This document shows, one piece after another, positions 43,594 through 52,008 of a stretch of 64,000 nucleotides of DNA. The stretch covers positions 124,001-188,000 of the forward strand of contig NZ_VFOO01000001.1 of assembly GCF_006716115.1 (NCBI RefSeq). The letters run 5' to 3'. The DNA comes from Subtercola boreus. GTDB taxonomy: Bacteria; Actinomycetota; Actinomycetes; Actinomycetales; Microbacteriaceae. Below the pieces are notes generated by a model. The model searched no databases. It was not told the DNA's origin and was given only the letters and a program-made list of their open reading frames with translations. The first letter of the stretch is position 1. Each line of letters begins with the position of its first letter. The position numbers and the translations under genes are program-made.

Positions 43594-44589
43594 ATGACCG
43601 TGCTCGACGTTCGCCGCCTCCGGCTCCTCCGTGAACTGAAGCTCCGCGGAACCCTCGCGGGCGTCGCCGCCGCGCTCAACCAGAGCCCCTCCTCCGTGTC
43701 GCAACAGCTGGCACAGCTGGAATCCGAGGTCGGCGTCGAACTGCTGCGGAAGAGCGGGCGGCGGGTGCAGCTCACGGCGCAGGCCGAGATCCTCGTCGGG
43801 CACACGGCGGCCGTGCTGGAGCGGCTCGAACTCGCGGAATCCGAACTCGACGCATCGTTCAGCCAGACGACCGGGCTTGTGCGCATCGCGGTCTTCCAGT
43901 CGGCGGCGCTCGCCCTGATGCCGGCGGCGCTCAGCCTGCTCGCCGCCGAGCATCCGCTGCTGCGGGTCGAAATGACACAGCGCGAACCCGAGACCGCCCT
44001 CTACGAGACCTGGGCGCGCGACTTCGACCTCGTGATCGCCGAACAGTACCCCGGCCACGCCGCACCGCGACTGCCGGAACTCGACCGGCTGAACCTGACC
44101 ACGGATGCGTTGCGGCTGGCGGTGCCGGGCGTGCCGCCCGCTGACCCGGCCGGCGAGGCCGCGTCCGGGCCGGCAGCCGACGCGCCGGACACTGCCATCC
44201 CGGCCGGCCGCGGGTTCTGGCGCATCACCTCCCTCGAGCAGGCCGCGGGGGCGGCCTGGGTCATGGAACCGCGCGGTGCGGCATCCAGGCACTGGGCGGA
44301 GCAGGCCTGCCGCCAGGCCGGCTTCGAACCCGATGTGCGCTTCGAGACCGCCGACCTGCAGGCCCAGATGCGCCTCATCGAGTCGGGCAATGCCGTGGCC
44401 CTCATGCCCGATCTGGTCTGGGCCGACCGCGGCACGACGGCCCAGCTCATCGACCTGACGGCCGCCCCGCACCGCACCGTATTCACCTCCGTGCGCCGCG
44501 CGAGCGCTGCCCGCCCCGGCATCATCGCCTGCCGCGAGGTGCTGGCGCGGGTGGCTGCCGCGCAGTCCGCCGCGGCGCCTCCGGCCTAG
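43594..44589 (+). CDS. LysR-family regulator, likely of putA
   Basis: A 331-residue LysR regulator. The helix-turn-helix is at about 10-60 (GTLAGVAAALNQSPSSVSQQLAQLESEVG). The effector domain (about 90-325) is interrupted near residues 178-203 by an Ala/Pro/Gly-rich insertion (VPPADPAGEAASGPAADAPD) that is not usual in the family. Its divergent position next to putA, and the lack of a DNA-binding domain in that PutA, suggest it activates proline catabolism; the ligand could be proline or its semialdehyde. The ATG follows a TTGACA-containing promoter region. Confidence 0.87.
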   Translation: MTVLDVRRLRLLRELKLRGTLAGVAAALNQSPSSVSQQLAQLESEVGVELLRKSGRRVQLTAQAEILVGHTAAVLERLELAESELDASFSQTTGLVRIAVFQSAALALMPAALSLLAAEHPLLRVEMTQREPETALYETWARDFDLVIAEQYPGHAAPRLPELDRLNLTTDALRLAVPGVPPADPAGEAASGPAADAPDTAIPAGRGFWRITSLEQAAGAAWVMEPRGAASRHWAEQACRQAGFEPDVRFETADLQAQMRLIESGNAVALMPDLVWADRGTTAQLIDLTAAPHRTVFTSVRRASAARPGIIACREVLARVAAAQSAAAPPA

Positions 44590-44706
44590 CGCCTGCGCTC
44601 GGGGTGGCCGCGCCCGGGGTGGACGTCCAGAGCACAGACGGACGAGCCTGAGCCCGGACGATCCGCTCCGCGAGGCAGTGGTGGCTGAGCTCGTCGATCC
44701 GGAAAG

Positions 44707-45375
44707 TCAGGCGCGCTCGCGGATGCTCGTGACGATGTCGACGAGGGTCGGCGTCGCCGGCGCTGACCCGAACCCGAACGTCACGGGAGGCTCGAGCCGC
44801 TGCACGGCGCCCAGCGCGGATCCGTCCCACGCCGCATCCACCGCCGTGATCGCGCGAGCCCGTGTCACACCATAGAACTCGCGCCGGCCCCCGCCCGCGG
44901 AACCGCTCGTGCGGGCGCCGGGTACGAGCATCCGCGCGACCGGATCGACGGCCTGCAGCCACACCGGATGCTCGGCCACCGCCCGCGGAACGCCGCGTAG
45001 CAGCCGCCCGACCGCCGTCGGCCCGCCCACTTGCAGCGTCGCGACAAGGGGCCCCGCGCTCACCCGGATGCGCCGCGAGGCGTCTCCGCCGCCCGCCCGG
45101 CCCGCGGCGCCCCTTCCACCGGACCCGCCGGACCCGCCGGACCCGCCGGACCCGCCGGACCCGCCGGACCCGCTGGCACCGCCGGACCCGGCGCCGCCGC
45201 CGCCCGCGCCAGGCGCCCGCCCGAACCGCACCTCGACCACCCGCACCTCGTCGAACGTGTAGGTGCTCGCCACATAGTCGGCCACGGCCTCGCTCGGCGC
45301 GAGCAGCAGCCGGTGCCCGGCGTCGTTCTCGACCATCACGTCGGCGAACCGCCCGAACGGCGACCGCTCCCACAT
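44707..45375 (-). CDS. Hypothetical protein with Gly/Ser repeat linker
   Basis: A 222-residue protein of unknown function, last gene of the ABC exporter operon. The N-terminal domain (SPFGRFADVMVENDAGHRLLLAPSEAVADYV) and the C-terminal part (RRIRVSAGPLVATLQVGGPTAVGRLLRGVP, then FYGVTRARAITAVDAAWDG) appear ordered and are joined by a Gly/Ser linker encoded by 9-bp repeats. No membrane helix. ATG 45375 is the first start codon in frame after the permease stop, although the frame's coding character (RTRIVIG) continues a few residues upstream. It may be a homologue-specific cytosolic partner of the exporter. Confidence 0.55.
   Translation of the reverse strand: MWERSPFGRFADVMVENDAGHRLLLAPSEAVADYVASTYTFDEVRVVEVRFGRAPGAGGGGAGSGGASGSGGSGGSGGSGGSGGSGGRGAAGRAGGGDASRRIRVSAGPLVATLQVGGPTAVGRLLRGVPRAVAEHPVWLQAVDPVARMLVPGARTSGSAGGGRREFYGVTRARAITAVDAAWDGSALGAVQRLEPPVTFGFGSAPATPTLVDIVTSIRERA
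45121..45190. repeat. 9-bp minisatellite GGACCCGCC
   Basis: Five perfect tandem copies of GGACCCGCC (45121-45165) and degenerate flanking copies encode the Gly/Ser linker of the gene on the minus strand. Confidence 0.9.
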
Positions 45376-45518
45376 GCCGATGACGATGCGCGTGCGCCCG
45401 CCGTTCCGCGCGCCAGGCCCTGTATTCGGCGGGGCCCCGACCCCGAACCCGGCGATCCGCCCCTCGAACCGCTCCGTCTCCCGCGACCCCGCGTCAGCCC
45501 CCGACGCGCGCCGCCACC

Positions 45519-46409
45519 CTACGACAGCACATCCTTCGACGCGAAGCGGCCGTAGGCGAGCGCACCGAACACGGCAACGTAGGCCAACTGCAGCAGCGCG
45601 TTCGTTCCGAACGACGACCACTCGACGGGCTGGCGCAGCAGGTCGGCGAAGTCGAGCCAGTAGTGGCTGAACAGCCACGGGTGGAGGGCGTCGAGTTGCG
45701 GCAGCGAGTCCAGCACCTGCGACACGATCGAGATGACGACGGTCGCGGCCATGGCTCCCACGGGGATGTCCGTGAGCGTCGAGATGAACAGCCCGATCGC
45801 GGTGAGCCCGAGCAGGGACACCGTCACGTAACCGGCGATGAGCAGCGCTCGGAGGGCTGCCTCGCCGATGCCGATGGTGTCGCCTGAGAGCAGCGTCACC
45901 GGCCCGACTGGGAACAGCGCTGCGCCGATGAGCACCCCGGCGAGCACGACGACGACGGCCGCCGCCAGGCAGAACGCCATCGCCGCCACGAACTTCACCA
46001 GCAGCAGACGGGCCCTCCCGACGGGGGAGACCAGCAGGTAGCGCAGTGTTCCGAGGTTCGCCTCGCCCGCGATGGTGTCGCCCGCGACGACGCCGACCGT
46101 GAGTGGCAGGAAGAGGGGGATGCAGATCGTCAGCGCCACGAGCGCCACGAACAACCCGTTCTGGCTGATCTGGTCGATGAAGGCGGGGCCGCGCCCGGAG
46201 GAGCCGGCTGAGGAGATCCTCACGGCGACCGCAACGAGTACGGGGATGAGCGCGAGCGCCAGCAGCATCACCCACGTGCGCCGCCGACGGAACAGCACAG
46301 CGAGTTCCGACCCCAGAAGCGACCAGCCCGCCGAGCGGCGTCGGGTGGTCGTGCCTGCCGAGGGGGCTCTGGATGTCTCGGGGGAGCCGGTCACGTCACT
46401 GGGCAACAT
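45519..46409 (-). CDS. ABC-2 type transporter permease
   Basis: A 296-residue permease with six membrane helices. The first follows a basic stretch (LAVLFRRRRTWVMLLALALIPVLVAV), the conserved ABC-2 segment is GDTIAGEANLGTLRYLLVSPVGRARLLLVKF, and the remaining helices run to LLQLAYVAVFGALAYGRF near the end. It pairs with the ATPase gene, whose end overlaps its start by 14 bp. In-frame GTG 46394 is an alternative start. The substrate is unknown; the LolA/RseB-like protein encoded first in the operon may be cargo, receptor or sensor. Confidence 0.86.
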   Translation of the reverse strand: MLPSDVTGSPETSRAPSAGTTTRRRSAGWSLLGSELAVLFRRRRTWVMLLALALIPVLVAVAVRISSAGSSGRGPAFIDQISQNGLFVALVALTICIPLFLPLTVGVVAGDTIAGEANLGTLRYLLVSPVGRARLLLVKFVAAMAFCLAAAVVVVLAGVLIGAALFPVGPVTLLSGDTIGIGEAALRALLIAGYVTVSLLGLTAIGLFISTLTDIPVGAMAATVVISIVSQVLDSLPQLDALHPWLFSHYWLDFADLLRQPVEWSSFGTNALLQLAYVAVFGALAYGRFASKDVLS

Positions 46410-47484
46410 CGAACCCCTCCCCGGTGAGTGCCACGAAGAGGTCTTCGAGGGTGGCACGTTCCACCGCGAAGCCGCGGACGCGCACGTCGGCCGCGACCAG
46501 GGCCGCGACGATGCGGGAGGGATCGAGCGGCCCGTCGCCGAGTGGGGCGGTCACGCTCTCCCCGTCGAGAGGGTGTTCGTCCCGGGCATCCGGATCAGCC
46601 ACCAGGCCCAGCCCCGCCAGCACCTGCCGCGCCGCTCCCGGGTCGGGTGTCAGCACGCGCACACGCGCCTGGCCGGCCTGCCGAAGCTCGTCGAGGCTGC
46701 CCTGCGCGACGAGGGTGCCCGCACGCATCACCGCCGCATGCGTGCACATCTGCTCGATCTCGGCGAGCAGGTGGCTGGAGACGAAGACGGTCGTGCCCTC
46801 CGCCATCAGCGAGCGCACGAGGTTCCGCACCTCGCGGGTGCCCTGCGGGTCGAGGCCGTTCGTCGGTTCGTCGAGCACGATCAGGTCGCGCGGGGTGAGC
46901 AGCGCGTTCGCAATGCCGAGGCGCTGCTTCATGCCGAGAGAGTAGGCGCGGACTTTCTTGCCGGCCGCGTGGCTGAGACCGACCCGTTCGAGCGCCTCGG
47001 TGACGCGGGACGTGCGCGTGGAGCGGGAGGCGAACCGGTCTGCGCTGTCGAGCCGGCGGAGGTTCGCCGCACCCGAGAGGAACGGGTAGAAGCCCGGCCC
47101 CTCGATCAACGCCCCGACGCGTGGCAGCACAGAGCCCGCGCGCGCCGGCATCCGCTGCCCGAGCAGGCTGATGTCGCCGCTCGTGGCCGCGGCGAGGCCG
47201 AGCAGCATCCGGATGCTCGTGGTCTTGCCCGACCCGTTGGGGCCGAGGAAGCCGAACACCGAACCGCGCGGCACGGCGAGATCGATGCCGTTCACGACGG
47301 TCTGCCTGCCGAACACCTTCGTGAGGCCGCTCGTCTCGATGGCGAGTTCGGCCGCCCGGATGCCCGTGGGCTCGGCCGCGCCGGGCCCTGAGGTCAACGC
47401 AGGCTCGGCCGTGCCGGGCCCAGAGGTAGCTGTACGCTCAGCCGCGCCAGGCCCCGGGATGCCCGCGGGCGCCGCTCCGCTCAC
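46396..47484 (-). CDS. ABC transporter ATP-binding protein
   Basis: A 362-residue ATPase. The Walker A motif is GPNGSGKTTS, the signature motif reads YSLGMKQRLGIANAL, Walker B is LIVLDEPTNGLDP and the switch histidine is in VSSHLLAEIEQ, so it should be active. The first 40 residues are three copies of an 11-residue Pro/Gly/Ala/Glu repeat (33-bp DNA units), absent from normal family members. The C-terminal 90 residues form the extra domain typical of ABC-2 exporters. Start GTG 47484 overlaps the upstream gene's stop (GTGA). Confidence 0.9.
   Translation of the reverse strand: MSGAAPAGIPGPGAAERTATSGPGTAEPALTSGPGAAEPTGIRAAELAIETSGLTKVFGRQTVVNGIDLAVPRGSVFGFLGPNGSGKTTSIRMLLGLAAATSGDISLLGQRMPARAGSVLPRVGALIEGPGFYPFLSGAANLRRLDSADRFASRSTRTSRVTEALERVGLSHAAGKKVRAYSLGMKQRLGIANALLTPRDLIVLDEPTNGLDPQGTREVRNLVRSLMAEGTTVFVSSHLLAEIEQMCTHAAVMRAGTLVAQGSLDELRQAGQARVRVLTPDPGAARQVLAGLGLVADPDARDEHPLDGESVTAPLGDGPLDPSRIVAALVAADVRVRGFAVERATLEDLFVALTGEGFDVAQ
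47371..47469. repeat. 33-bp minisatellite in the ABC ATPase gene
   Basis: Three diverged 33-bp units start at 47371, 47404 and 47437 (for example CTCGGCCGCGCCGGGCCCTG). They encode an N-terminal extension with repeated PGxAExxxxSG. Confidence 0.8.
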
Positions 47485-48608
47485 TGCGCGGCAGCGGCCT
47501 CGAGGGCCTCCGCCGGAACGGAGCCCGCGAACACCCGCCCGTCGCTCGCCACGAACACGTTCAGCAGGGTGGTCGAGAGCAGGTTGCCGCCCGCGACCGG
47601 TGTGGTCAGCTGGGCGAGGAGCGGTGAGGAGGTGAGTGCGGAGGAGTCGGATCCGGCGGGGATCTCGACGATCGAACTCCACCCGCTGCCCGTCACGACG
47701 GGCTTCGACGCGTCAGGAACGTGGGCGTACTGTTCCTGGGCAGGGTTCGCGGGTGCCGTGGATGCCGCGCCGGACGGCACCGTCTTCTCCGTCACGGTCG
47801 TTCCCGCCGGGGGCGTGAACGAGAAGAGGTCCGCCGGCGGGGTCGACAGGTCGAGCGCGGTGAACGAACTCGAGAACGCAGGGTCGGCGGCGCCCGCCGC
47901 AGTCACCTCGACGCGGAGCGGGAGGCCGGTTGCGGAGTCCACCGCGATCGAGACGGCCCCGACAAGGGTGCTGCCCGACTGCGGTGTCAGAACGAGGTCG
48001 TAGGCGCTGCGGCCGGCGACGGTCACGTCTCCGCCGACCGTGACGTCGGTGGTCGAGTCTGCGGCTGCGAGGAACTTCTGGGCCAGCTGCTGCGGTGTGG
48101 CAGTCTCTGCGGGGCTGGTGGGGTCGGCATCCGGAGCGGAAGTCGACGCGGCCGTCGCGTGCACGGCGGTCTGCTTGGCCGAGTCGTACAGCCAGAGCGA
48201 GTCGCCCGACCGGATGACGTCACGCTCGGCGAGCTGGTCGAGCACCTGCACGCGCAGGTTGCCGGCCCCGTTCGAGGTGTCGACATAGACGCGGGCCGTA
48301 TGGGATCCGGTGAGCAGTTCGAGGGCACTGGATGCCGCAGCGGCACTGCTGTCGGAGGAACCTTCAGACGAGCCCGACGCGGAGCCCGCGCCAGCCGGAA
48401 GCGACGGCAACCCGAGGTCGGACGTCTGCTCCACCGTGCCCGAGAAACCCGTCACGGAGCTGCCCGCGACCAGCGCCAGCACCTCCTCCGCCGACTTCGT
48501 GGGGAGCGCGCCTGCCGCCCCGGCCGACAGCGGCACGGCGACGGCCGCTCCCGCCACGACCACGCCCACGACCGCCGCGGGGATCCACCGCTTCCAGACC
48601 TTGCTCAT
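47481..48608 (-). CDS. Secreted LolA/RseB-like protein
   Basis: A 375-residue protein. Residues 9-37 form an N-terminal signal or anchor (RWIPAAVVGVVVAGAAVAVPL), so it is exported or membrane-anchored. The middle part (about 45-260) reads as the LolA/RseB-like fold: a lipid- or signal-sensing beta sheet with TGFSGTVEQTSDLGLPSLPAG, SHTARVYVDTSNGAGNLRVQVLDQLAERDVIRSGDSLWLYDS, and YDLVLTPQSGSTLVGAVSIAVD. Ser/Ala-rich stretches interrupt it. It is the first gene of a four-gene operon with an ABC-2 exporter, coupled by a GTGA overlap to the ATPase. A ribosome site GTGAGGAG precedes the ATG. Confidence 0.75.
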   Translation of the reverse strand: MSKVWKRWIPAAVVGVVVAGAAVAVPLSAGAAGALPTKSAEEVLALVAGSSVTGFSGTVEQTSDLGLPSLPAGAGSASGSSEGSSDSSAAAASSALELLTGSHTARVYVDTSNGAGNLRVQVLDQLAERDVIRSGDSLWLYDSAKQTAVHATAASTSAPDADPTSPAETATPQQLAQKFLAAADSTTDVTVGGDVTVAGRSAYDLVLTPQSGSTLVGAVSIAVDSATGLPLRVEVTAAGAADPAFSSSFTALDLSTPPADLFSFTPPAGTTVTEKTVPSGAASTAPANPAQEQYAHVPDASKPVVTGSGWSSIVEIPAGSDSSALTSSPLLAQLTTPVAGGNLLSTTLLNVFVASDGRVFAGSVPAEALEAAAAQ

Positions 48609-48707
48609 CGACGTTCTCCTCACGATTCATGAGGGACAGTACACCCGTTTTCTGCGAGAACGGCCGAGTGTTCGCTGACTCTGCCGTGACCGCCGGAGAG
48701 CTGATTC

Positions 48708-48764
48708 CGAAGGGACCCGAATCGCGCTGCGCCAGGGATCTTGGCGCGATTTCGGCCCCTTCGG
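48708..48764. repeat. Inverted-repeat element, family 2, copy 2
   Basis: CGAAGGGACCCGAATCG at 48708-48724 is identical to the arm at 3712-3728, and TTGGCGCGAT (48741-48750) with CCCCTTCGG (48756-48764) matches the other arm. The two halves form an inverted repeat with about 18 of 22 positions paired. It lies in the 266-bp gap between the divergent secreted-protein operon and the CitE-like gene. Confidence 0.8.
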
Positions 48765-48874
48765 CCGGGCGGTGCCCACCGCCCCGATTCGGGCCCCCGC
48801 GCCCGTCTGCCGTAGGCTCGGAGAGGCCCCACACCTCGGCCCGCACCGTTGCACCGCGCGAGAGAAAGCTGCAC

Positions 48875-49741
48875 ATGACGTACCTGCCCGAGCACGCGAG
48901 AGACGCCGACACCACGACCGACGAGGTCTCCGCGGAGATCGCCCGTTCCTGGCTGCTCGTCAACGCGACGAAGACCGAGACGTTCGACGCCGCAGCTGCG
49001 TCGAGGGCCGACCAGGTCATCCTCGACATCGAAGACGCCGTCGACCCGGCCGCCAAACCCACCGCCCGTGGCGATGTCGCCGACTGGCTGCAGGGCGGCG
49101 GGAGCGCCTGGGTGCGCATCAACGACCGCACGACCGACTTCTGGTCGGGCGATGTGGATGCTCTGAAGGGCGTCCCCGGACTCCGCGGCGTCATGCTCGC
49201 CAAAGCCGAATCCGGCGCGCACGTGACCGAGACCTTCGACCGCCTCGGCGGCAGCACCCCCGTCATCGCGCTGATCGAGTCGGCGCTCGGCATCGAGGAG
49301 GCGCGCTCCATCGCCGAGGCGCGCGGGGCGTTCCGGCTCGCGTTCGGGAGCGGTGACTACCGCCGCGACACCGGCACCGGCGCCGACGACCTCGCGATGG
49401 CGTACCCGCGCTCCCGCCTCGTGGTGGCCAGCCGCATCGGCAAGCTCCCGGGCCCGATCGACGGGCCGACCGTCGGCTCGAGCCACCCGGTGCTCCGCGA
49501 GCAGTCGGCGCTCGCCGTGACCCTGGGCCTCACGGGCAAGCTCTGCCTCGACGTCGAACAGCTGCCGGTGATCAACGAGGTCATCAGCCCGACCCGCTCG
49601 GACGCCACCTGGGCCCGCGACTTCCTCGCCGACTTCGAGTCGCGTGGGCGGGTCATCCGTGACGGCAGCGACCTGCCGCGCCTCGGCCGTGCGCAGAAGA
49701 TCGACAAGCTGGCGCAGGCGTTCGGCATCCGCCCGCTCTAG
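48875..49741 (+). CDS. CitE/HpcH-family lyase
   Basis: A 288-residue TIM-barrel enzyme of the HpcH/HpaI aldolase and citrate lyase beta subunit family. The metal site residues lie in VILDIEDAVDP and VIALIESALGIEEA; the arginine in AWVRINDR and the LAFGSGDYRRD segment complete the pocket. Related enzymes cleave citramalyl-CoA, malyl-CoA or citryl-CoA. No lyase alpha subunit or acyl carrier gene lies nearby, so it is the stand-alone type. ATG 48875 follows GAGAGAAAG. Cytoplasmic. Confidence 0.85.
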   Translation: MTYLPEHARDADTTTDEVSAEIARSWLLVNATKTETFDAAAASRADQVILDIEDAVDPAAKPTARGDVADWLQGGGSAWVRINDRTTDFWSGDVDALKGVPGLRGVMLAKAESGAHVTETFDRLGGSTPVIALIESALGIEEARSIAEARGAFRLAFGSGDYRRDTGTGADDLAMAYPRSRLVVASRIGKLPGPIDGPTVGSSHPVLREQSALAVTLGLTGKLCLDVEQLPVINEVISPTRSDATWARDFLADFESRGRVIRDGSDLPRLGRAQKIDKLAQAFGIRPL

Positions 49742-49820
49742 CCCTCGAGGGCGGAGCGCCGCTCATCGGCCTGCCGGGCGGTGCGGGAATGGATGGATGC
49801 CCGCCGACGCTGTAGGAAGG

Positions 49821-50081
49821 GTGAACATCCGCCTCTACACCTCGTCGTTCTGCGGAGCCTGCAGCCAGGCACGTGTCGTCGTCGACCAGGCCGCCGCGCT
49901 GGTGGGTGCCGCCCGCGTGACCGAGGTCAACGTCGCGTTCCACCCGGATGACGCGGAGCGTGCTGCCATCGCAGCGACTCCGACGATCGTGCTGGAGAAC
50001 GCCGCGGGCACCGAGGTCTTCCGCGCGGAGGGCGTGCCGACCCTCCACCAGGTTCTCGCAGCCCTGGCCCTCGCCGTCTGA
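49821..50081 (+). CDS. Thioredoxin/glutaredoxin-fold protein
   Basis: An 86-residue redox protein. The CxxC site CGAC lies in YTSSFCGACSQAR near the N-terminus, the cis-proline is in IAATPTIVLEN, and the domain has the minimal thioredoxin length. The start is uncertain: GTG 49821 begins the fold directly; in-frame ATG 49797 would add eight residues. It follows the CitE-like gene by 79 bp on the same strand. The partner and role are unknown, but disulfide reduction in the cytoplasm is likely. Confidence 0.78.
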   Translation: MNIRLYTSSFCGACSQARVVVDQAAALVGAARVTEVNVAFHPDDAERAAIAATPTIVLENAAGTEVFRAEGVPTLHQVLAALALAV

Positions 50082-50101
50082 GCTGTGGCCGGGCGGGCGG
50101 G

Positions 50102-50788
50102 TCAGCGGGCGTAGCTGACGAAGCGGTACCGGATGCCCGTGCGGGACTCCAGCCAGGGGGTCGATGCGGCGCGGAGCCAGGACGCGTCGATCGCCGGAGC
50201 GAAGGTGTCGCCCTTGATGCCGAGGTCGAGCTCGGTGACCTCGAGCCGGGTCGCGAGCTGAGACGCCGCCGCCAGCCGGTAGAGCTCGCCGCCGCCGATC
50301 ACCCACAGCGTCGCCCCGTCGCCCGCCTCCGTTCGACCGGCGGAGCCGCCACGCGCGGAGCCGCCACGCGCGGCGCCGCCACTGGCCGCCCCGCCCCCGG
50401 CCGCCCCGGCCGCCGCTACGGCTGCGTCGAGCGTCGCCACCCGCTCGGCGCCCTCCGCCGCCCAGGCGGCGTTCCGCGTCAGCACGAGGTTGCGCCGCCC
50501 CGGCAGCGGGCGGAACCGCTCCGGCAGCGACTCCCAGGTGCGCCGCCCCATGACGACGGTCGCGCCCCTGTCGGACGCACCCCTGCCGGCCGCGCCCCTG
50601 TCGGCCGCACCCCTGCCGGACGCACCCCTGCCGGCCGCGCCCCTGTCTGCCGTGCCCGCGTGAGCGCCCGCATCGCCGGACGTCAGCTCGCGGAAGTGTG
50701 CCAGATCCTCCGGCAGATGCCACGGCATGGCCCCGTCGTACCCGATGATGCCGCCCCGCGCCTCGGCCCAGATGAGCGCGAGGCTCAC
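50102..50788 (-). CDS. folA: Dihydrofolate reductase with two repeat insertions
   Basis: A 228-residue DHFR, about 60 residues longer than usual. Core motifs are intact: the Met20-like loop and catalytic aspartate in GAMPWHLPEDLAHF, TVVMGRRTWESLPERF and LWVIGGGELYRLA. Two insertions of Ala/Gly/Ser/Arg-rich five-residue repeats, from 15-bp DNA units, lie between helix B and strand B (after HFRELTSG) and before the strand leading into VIGGG (after LDAAVAAAG). Both sites are surface loops in known structures, so activity may survive. It regenerates tetrahydrofolate for the neighbouring thymidylate synthase; the gap to thyA is 52 bp. The start is GTG 50788. Confidence 0.87.
   Translation of the reverse strand: MSLALIWAEARGGIIGYDGAMPWHLPEDLAHFRELTSGDAGAHAGTADRGAAGRGASGRGAADRGAAGRGASDRGATVVMGRRTWESLPERFRPLPGRRNLVLTRNAAWAAEGAERVATLDAAVAAAGAAGGGAASGGAARGGSARGGSAGRTEAGDGATLWVIGGGELYRLAAASQLATRLEVTELDLGIKGDTFAPAIDASWLRAASTPWLESRTGIRYRFVSYAR
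50342..50401. repeat. 15-bp minisatellite in the DHFR gene, second insertion
   Basis: Two exact copies of GGAGCCGCCACGCGC (50342-50371) and two diverged units downstream. Confidence 0.8.
50561..50665. repeat. 15-bp minisatellite in the DHFR gene, first insertion
   Basis: Six 15-bp units (50561-50650) of the type CGCGCCCCTGTCGGA plus a degenerate seventh. Variants differ at three positions, giving alternate RGAAG/RGASD peptides. Confidence 0.92.
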
Positions 50789-50840
50789 GCGGGCATCCGG
50801 AGCCGTCGGCCCCCGCCGCGCTGCACAACCGCGAGCATCC

Positions 50841-51650
50841 TCACACCGCCACGGGCGCTTTGATCGCCGGGTGGTGCTGGTAGTCGACCACCTCGAGATC
50901 GTCGTACGTGTAGTCGAAGATGCTCTCCGGCACCCGGGCGAGCGACAGGGTGGGGAGGGGGAACGGCTCGCGCGTGAGTTGCTCGGCGACCTGTTCGCGG
51001 TGGTTGTCGTAGATGTGGCAGTCGCCGCCGGTCCAGACGAAGTCGCCGACCTCGAGCCCGGTCTGCGCGGCAACGAGGTGGGTCAGCAGCGCGTACGAGG
51101 CGATGTTGAACGGAACACCGAGGAAGAGGTCGGCGCTCCGCTGGTAGAGCTGGCAGGAGAGCCGGCCGTCGGCGACGTAGAACTGGAAGAACGCGTGGCA
51201 GGGCGCGAGGGCCATCTGCGGGATCTCGGCGACGTTCCAGGCCGACACGATCATCCGCCGTGAATCCGGATCGGTCCTGATGGTGTTGATGACCTGGCTG
51301 ATCTGGTCGATGTGCTCGCCCGTGGGCGATGGCCACGACCGCCACTGCACCCCGTAGACCGGCCCGAGCTCCCCGTCGGCGTCGGCCCACTCGTCCCAGA
51401 TGGTCACCCCGGCGTCTTTCAGGAACCGGATGTTCGATTCGCCCCGCAGGAACCAGAGCAACTCGTACGCGATCGACTTGAAGTGCACGCGCTTCGTTGT
51501 GATCAGCGGGAATCCCTCGCGGAGATCGAACCGCAACTGGGCGCCGAAGACGCTCGTGGTGCCCGTTCCGGTGCGATCGGATTTGGCGACGCCGGTCGCC
51601 AGCGTGTGGCGAAGCAGATCTTCATAGGGAGTACTCAGCGACGTATTCAT
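50841..51650 (-). CDS. thyA: Thymidylate synthase
   Basis: A 269-residue ThyA that methylates dUMP to dTMP using methylenetetrahydrofolate. The nucleophile is Cys151 in [12 protein letters not shown]; the phosphate-binding RR is in [35 protein letters not shown] and [12 protein letters not shown] complete the dUMP and folate sites. Length is as expected for the bacterial short form. It is followed by the DHFR gene in the classic thyA-folA pair. ATG 51650 is chosen because a TAAGCT box lies seven bases upstream. Confidence 0.96.
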   Translation of the reverse strand: MNTSLSTPYEDLLRHTLATGVAKSDRTGTGTTSVFGAQLRFDLREGFPLITTKRVHFKSIAYELLWFLRGESNIRFLKDAGVTIWDEWADADGELGPVYGVQWRSWPSPTGEHIDQISQVINTIRTDPDSRRMIVSAWNVAEIPQMALAPCHAFFQFYVADGRLSCQLYQRSADLFLGVPFNIASYALLTHLVAAQTGLEVGDFVWTGGDCHIYDNHREQVAEQLTREPFPLPTLSLARVPESIFDYTYDDLEVVDYQHHPAIKAPVAV

Positions 51651-51657
51651 CGCGACC

Positions 51658-51663
51658 AGCTTA
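51658..51663 (-). promoter_or_regulatory. -10 box TAAGCT, leaderless start for thyA
   Basis: TAAGCT on the minus strand lies seven bases before the ATG at 51650. Confidence 0.55.
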
Positions 51664-51681
51664 TTTGACGCGGGGCGGGAG

Positions 51682-51687
51682 TAGCGT
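51682..51687 (+). promoter_or_regulatory. -10 box TAGCGT, leaderless start for the EthD-like gene
   Basis: TAGCGT is six bases before the ATG at 51694, back to back with the thyA box in a 43-bp gap. Confidence 0.55.
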
Positions 51688-51693
51688 TTGAGC

Positions 51694-52005
51694 ATGCCAA
51701 CGAAAATCACCGTGATCTATGACAATCCGACCGACCCCGAGGCCTTCGAGGCCGCCTACGCCGATGGTCACGTCGCGCTGGCGAAGAAGCTCCCCGGCAT
51801 CACCCGCTTCGAGAGCTCGAAGGTGTGGCCGAAGGAGGACGGTTCGGCCACTCCGGCCTACCGGATGCTCGACCTCTACTTCGACGACTACGACGCCGCC
51901 AGCGCGGCCGTCGCCACGGCTGAGGCGGGCGAACTGTTCCCGTCGGTCTTCGGTCTCGCGACCGGTGGCGTGCGCATCCTGTTCTCCGACATCGAAGAGG
52001 GCTGA
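51694..52005 (+). CDS. EthD-like protein
   Basis: A 103-residue protein with the ferredoxin-like fold of EthD and Dabb-type proteins. The pattern [31 protein letters not shown] and the later [27 protein letters not shown] is the family's strand-helix-strand order; the His in DGHV is the residue conserved in this fold. Members are small enzymes or accessory factors, often in oxidative degradation. It ends three bases before the glutathione peroxidase gene, so the two are cotranscribed and it may act in an oxidative-stress context. Confidence 0.77.
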   Translation: MPTKITVIYDNPTDPEAFEAAYADGHVALAKKLPGITRFESSKVWPKEDGSATPAYRMLDLYFDDYDAASAAVATAEAGELFPSVFGLATGGVRILFSDIEEG

Positions 52006-52008
52006 GCC

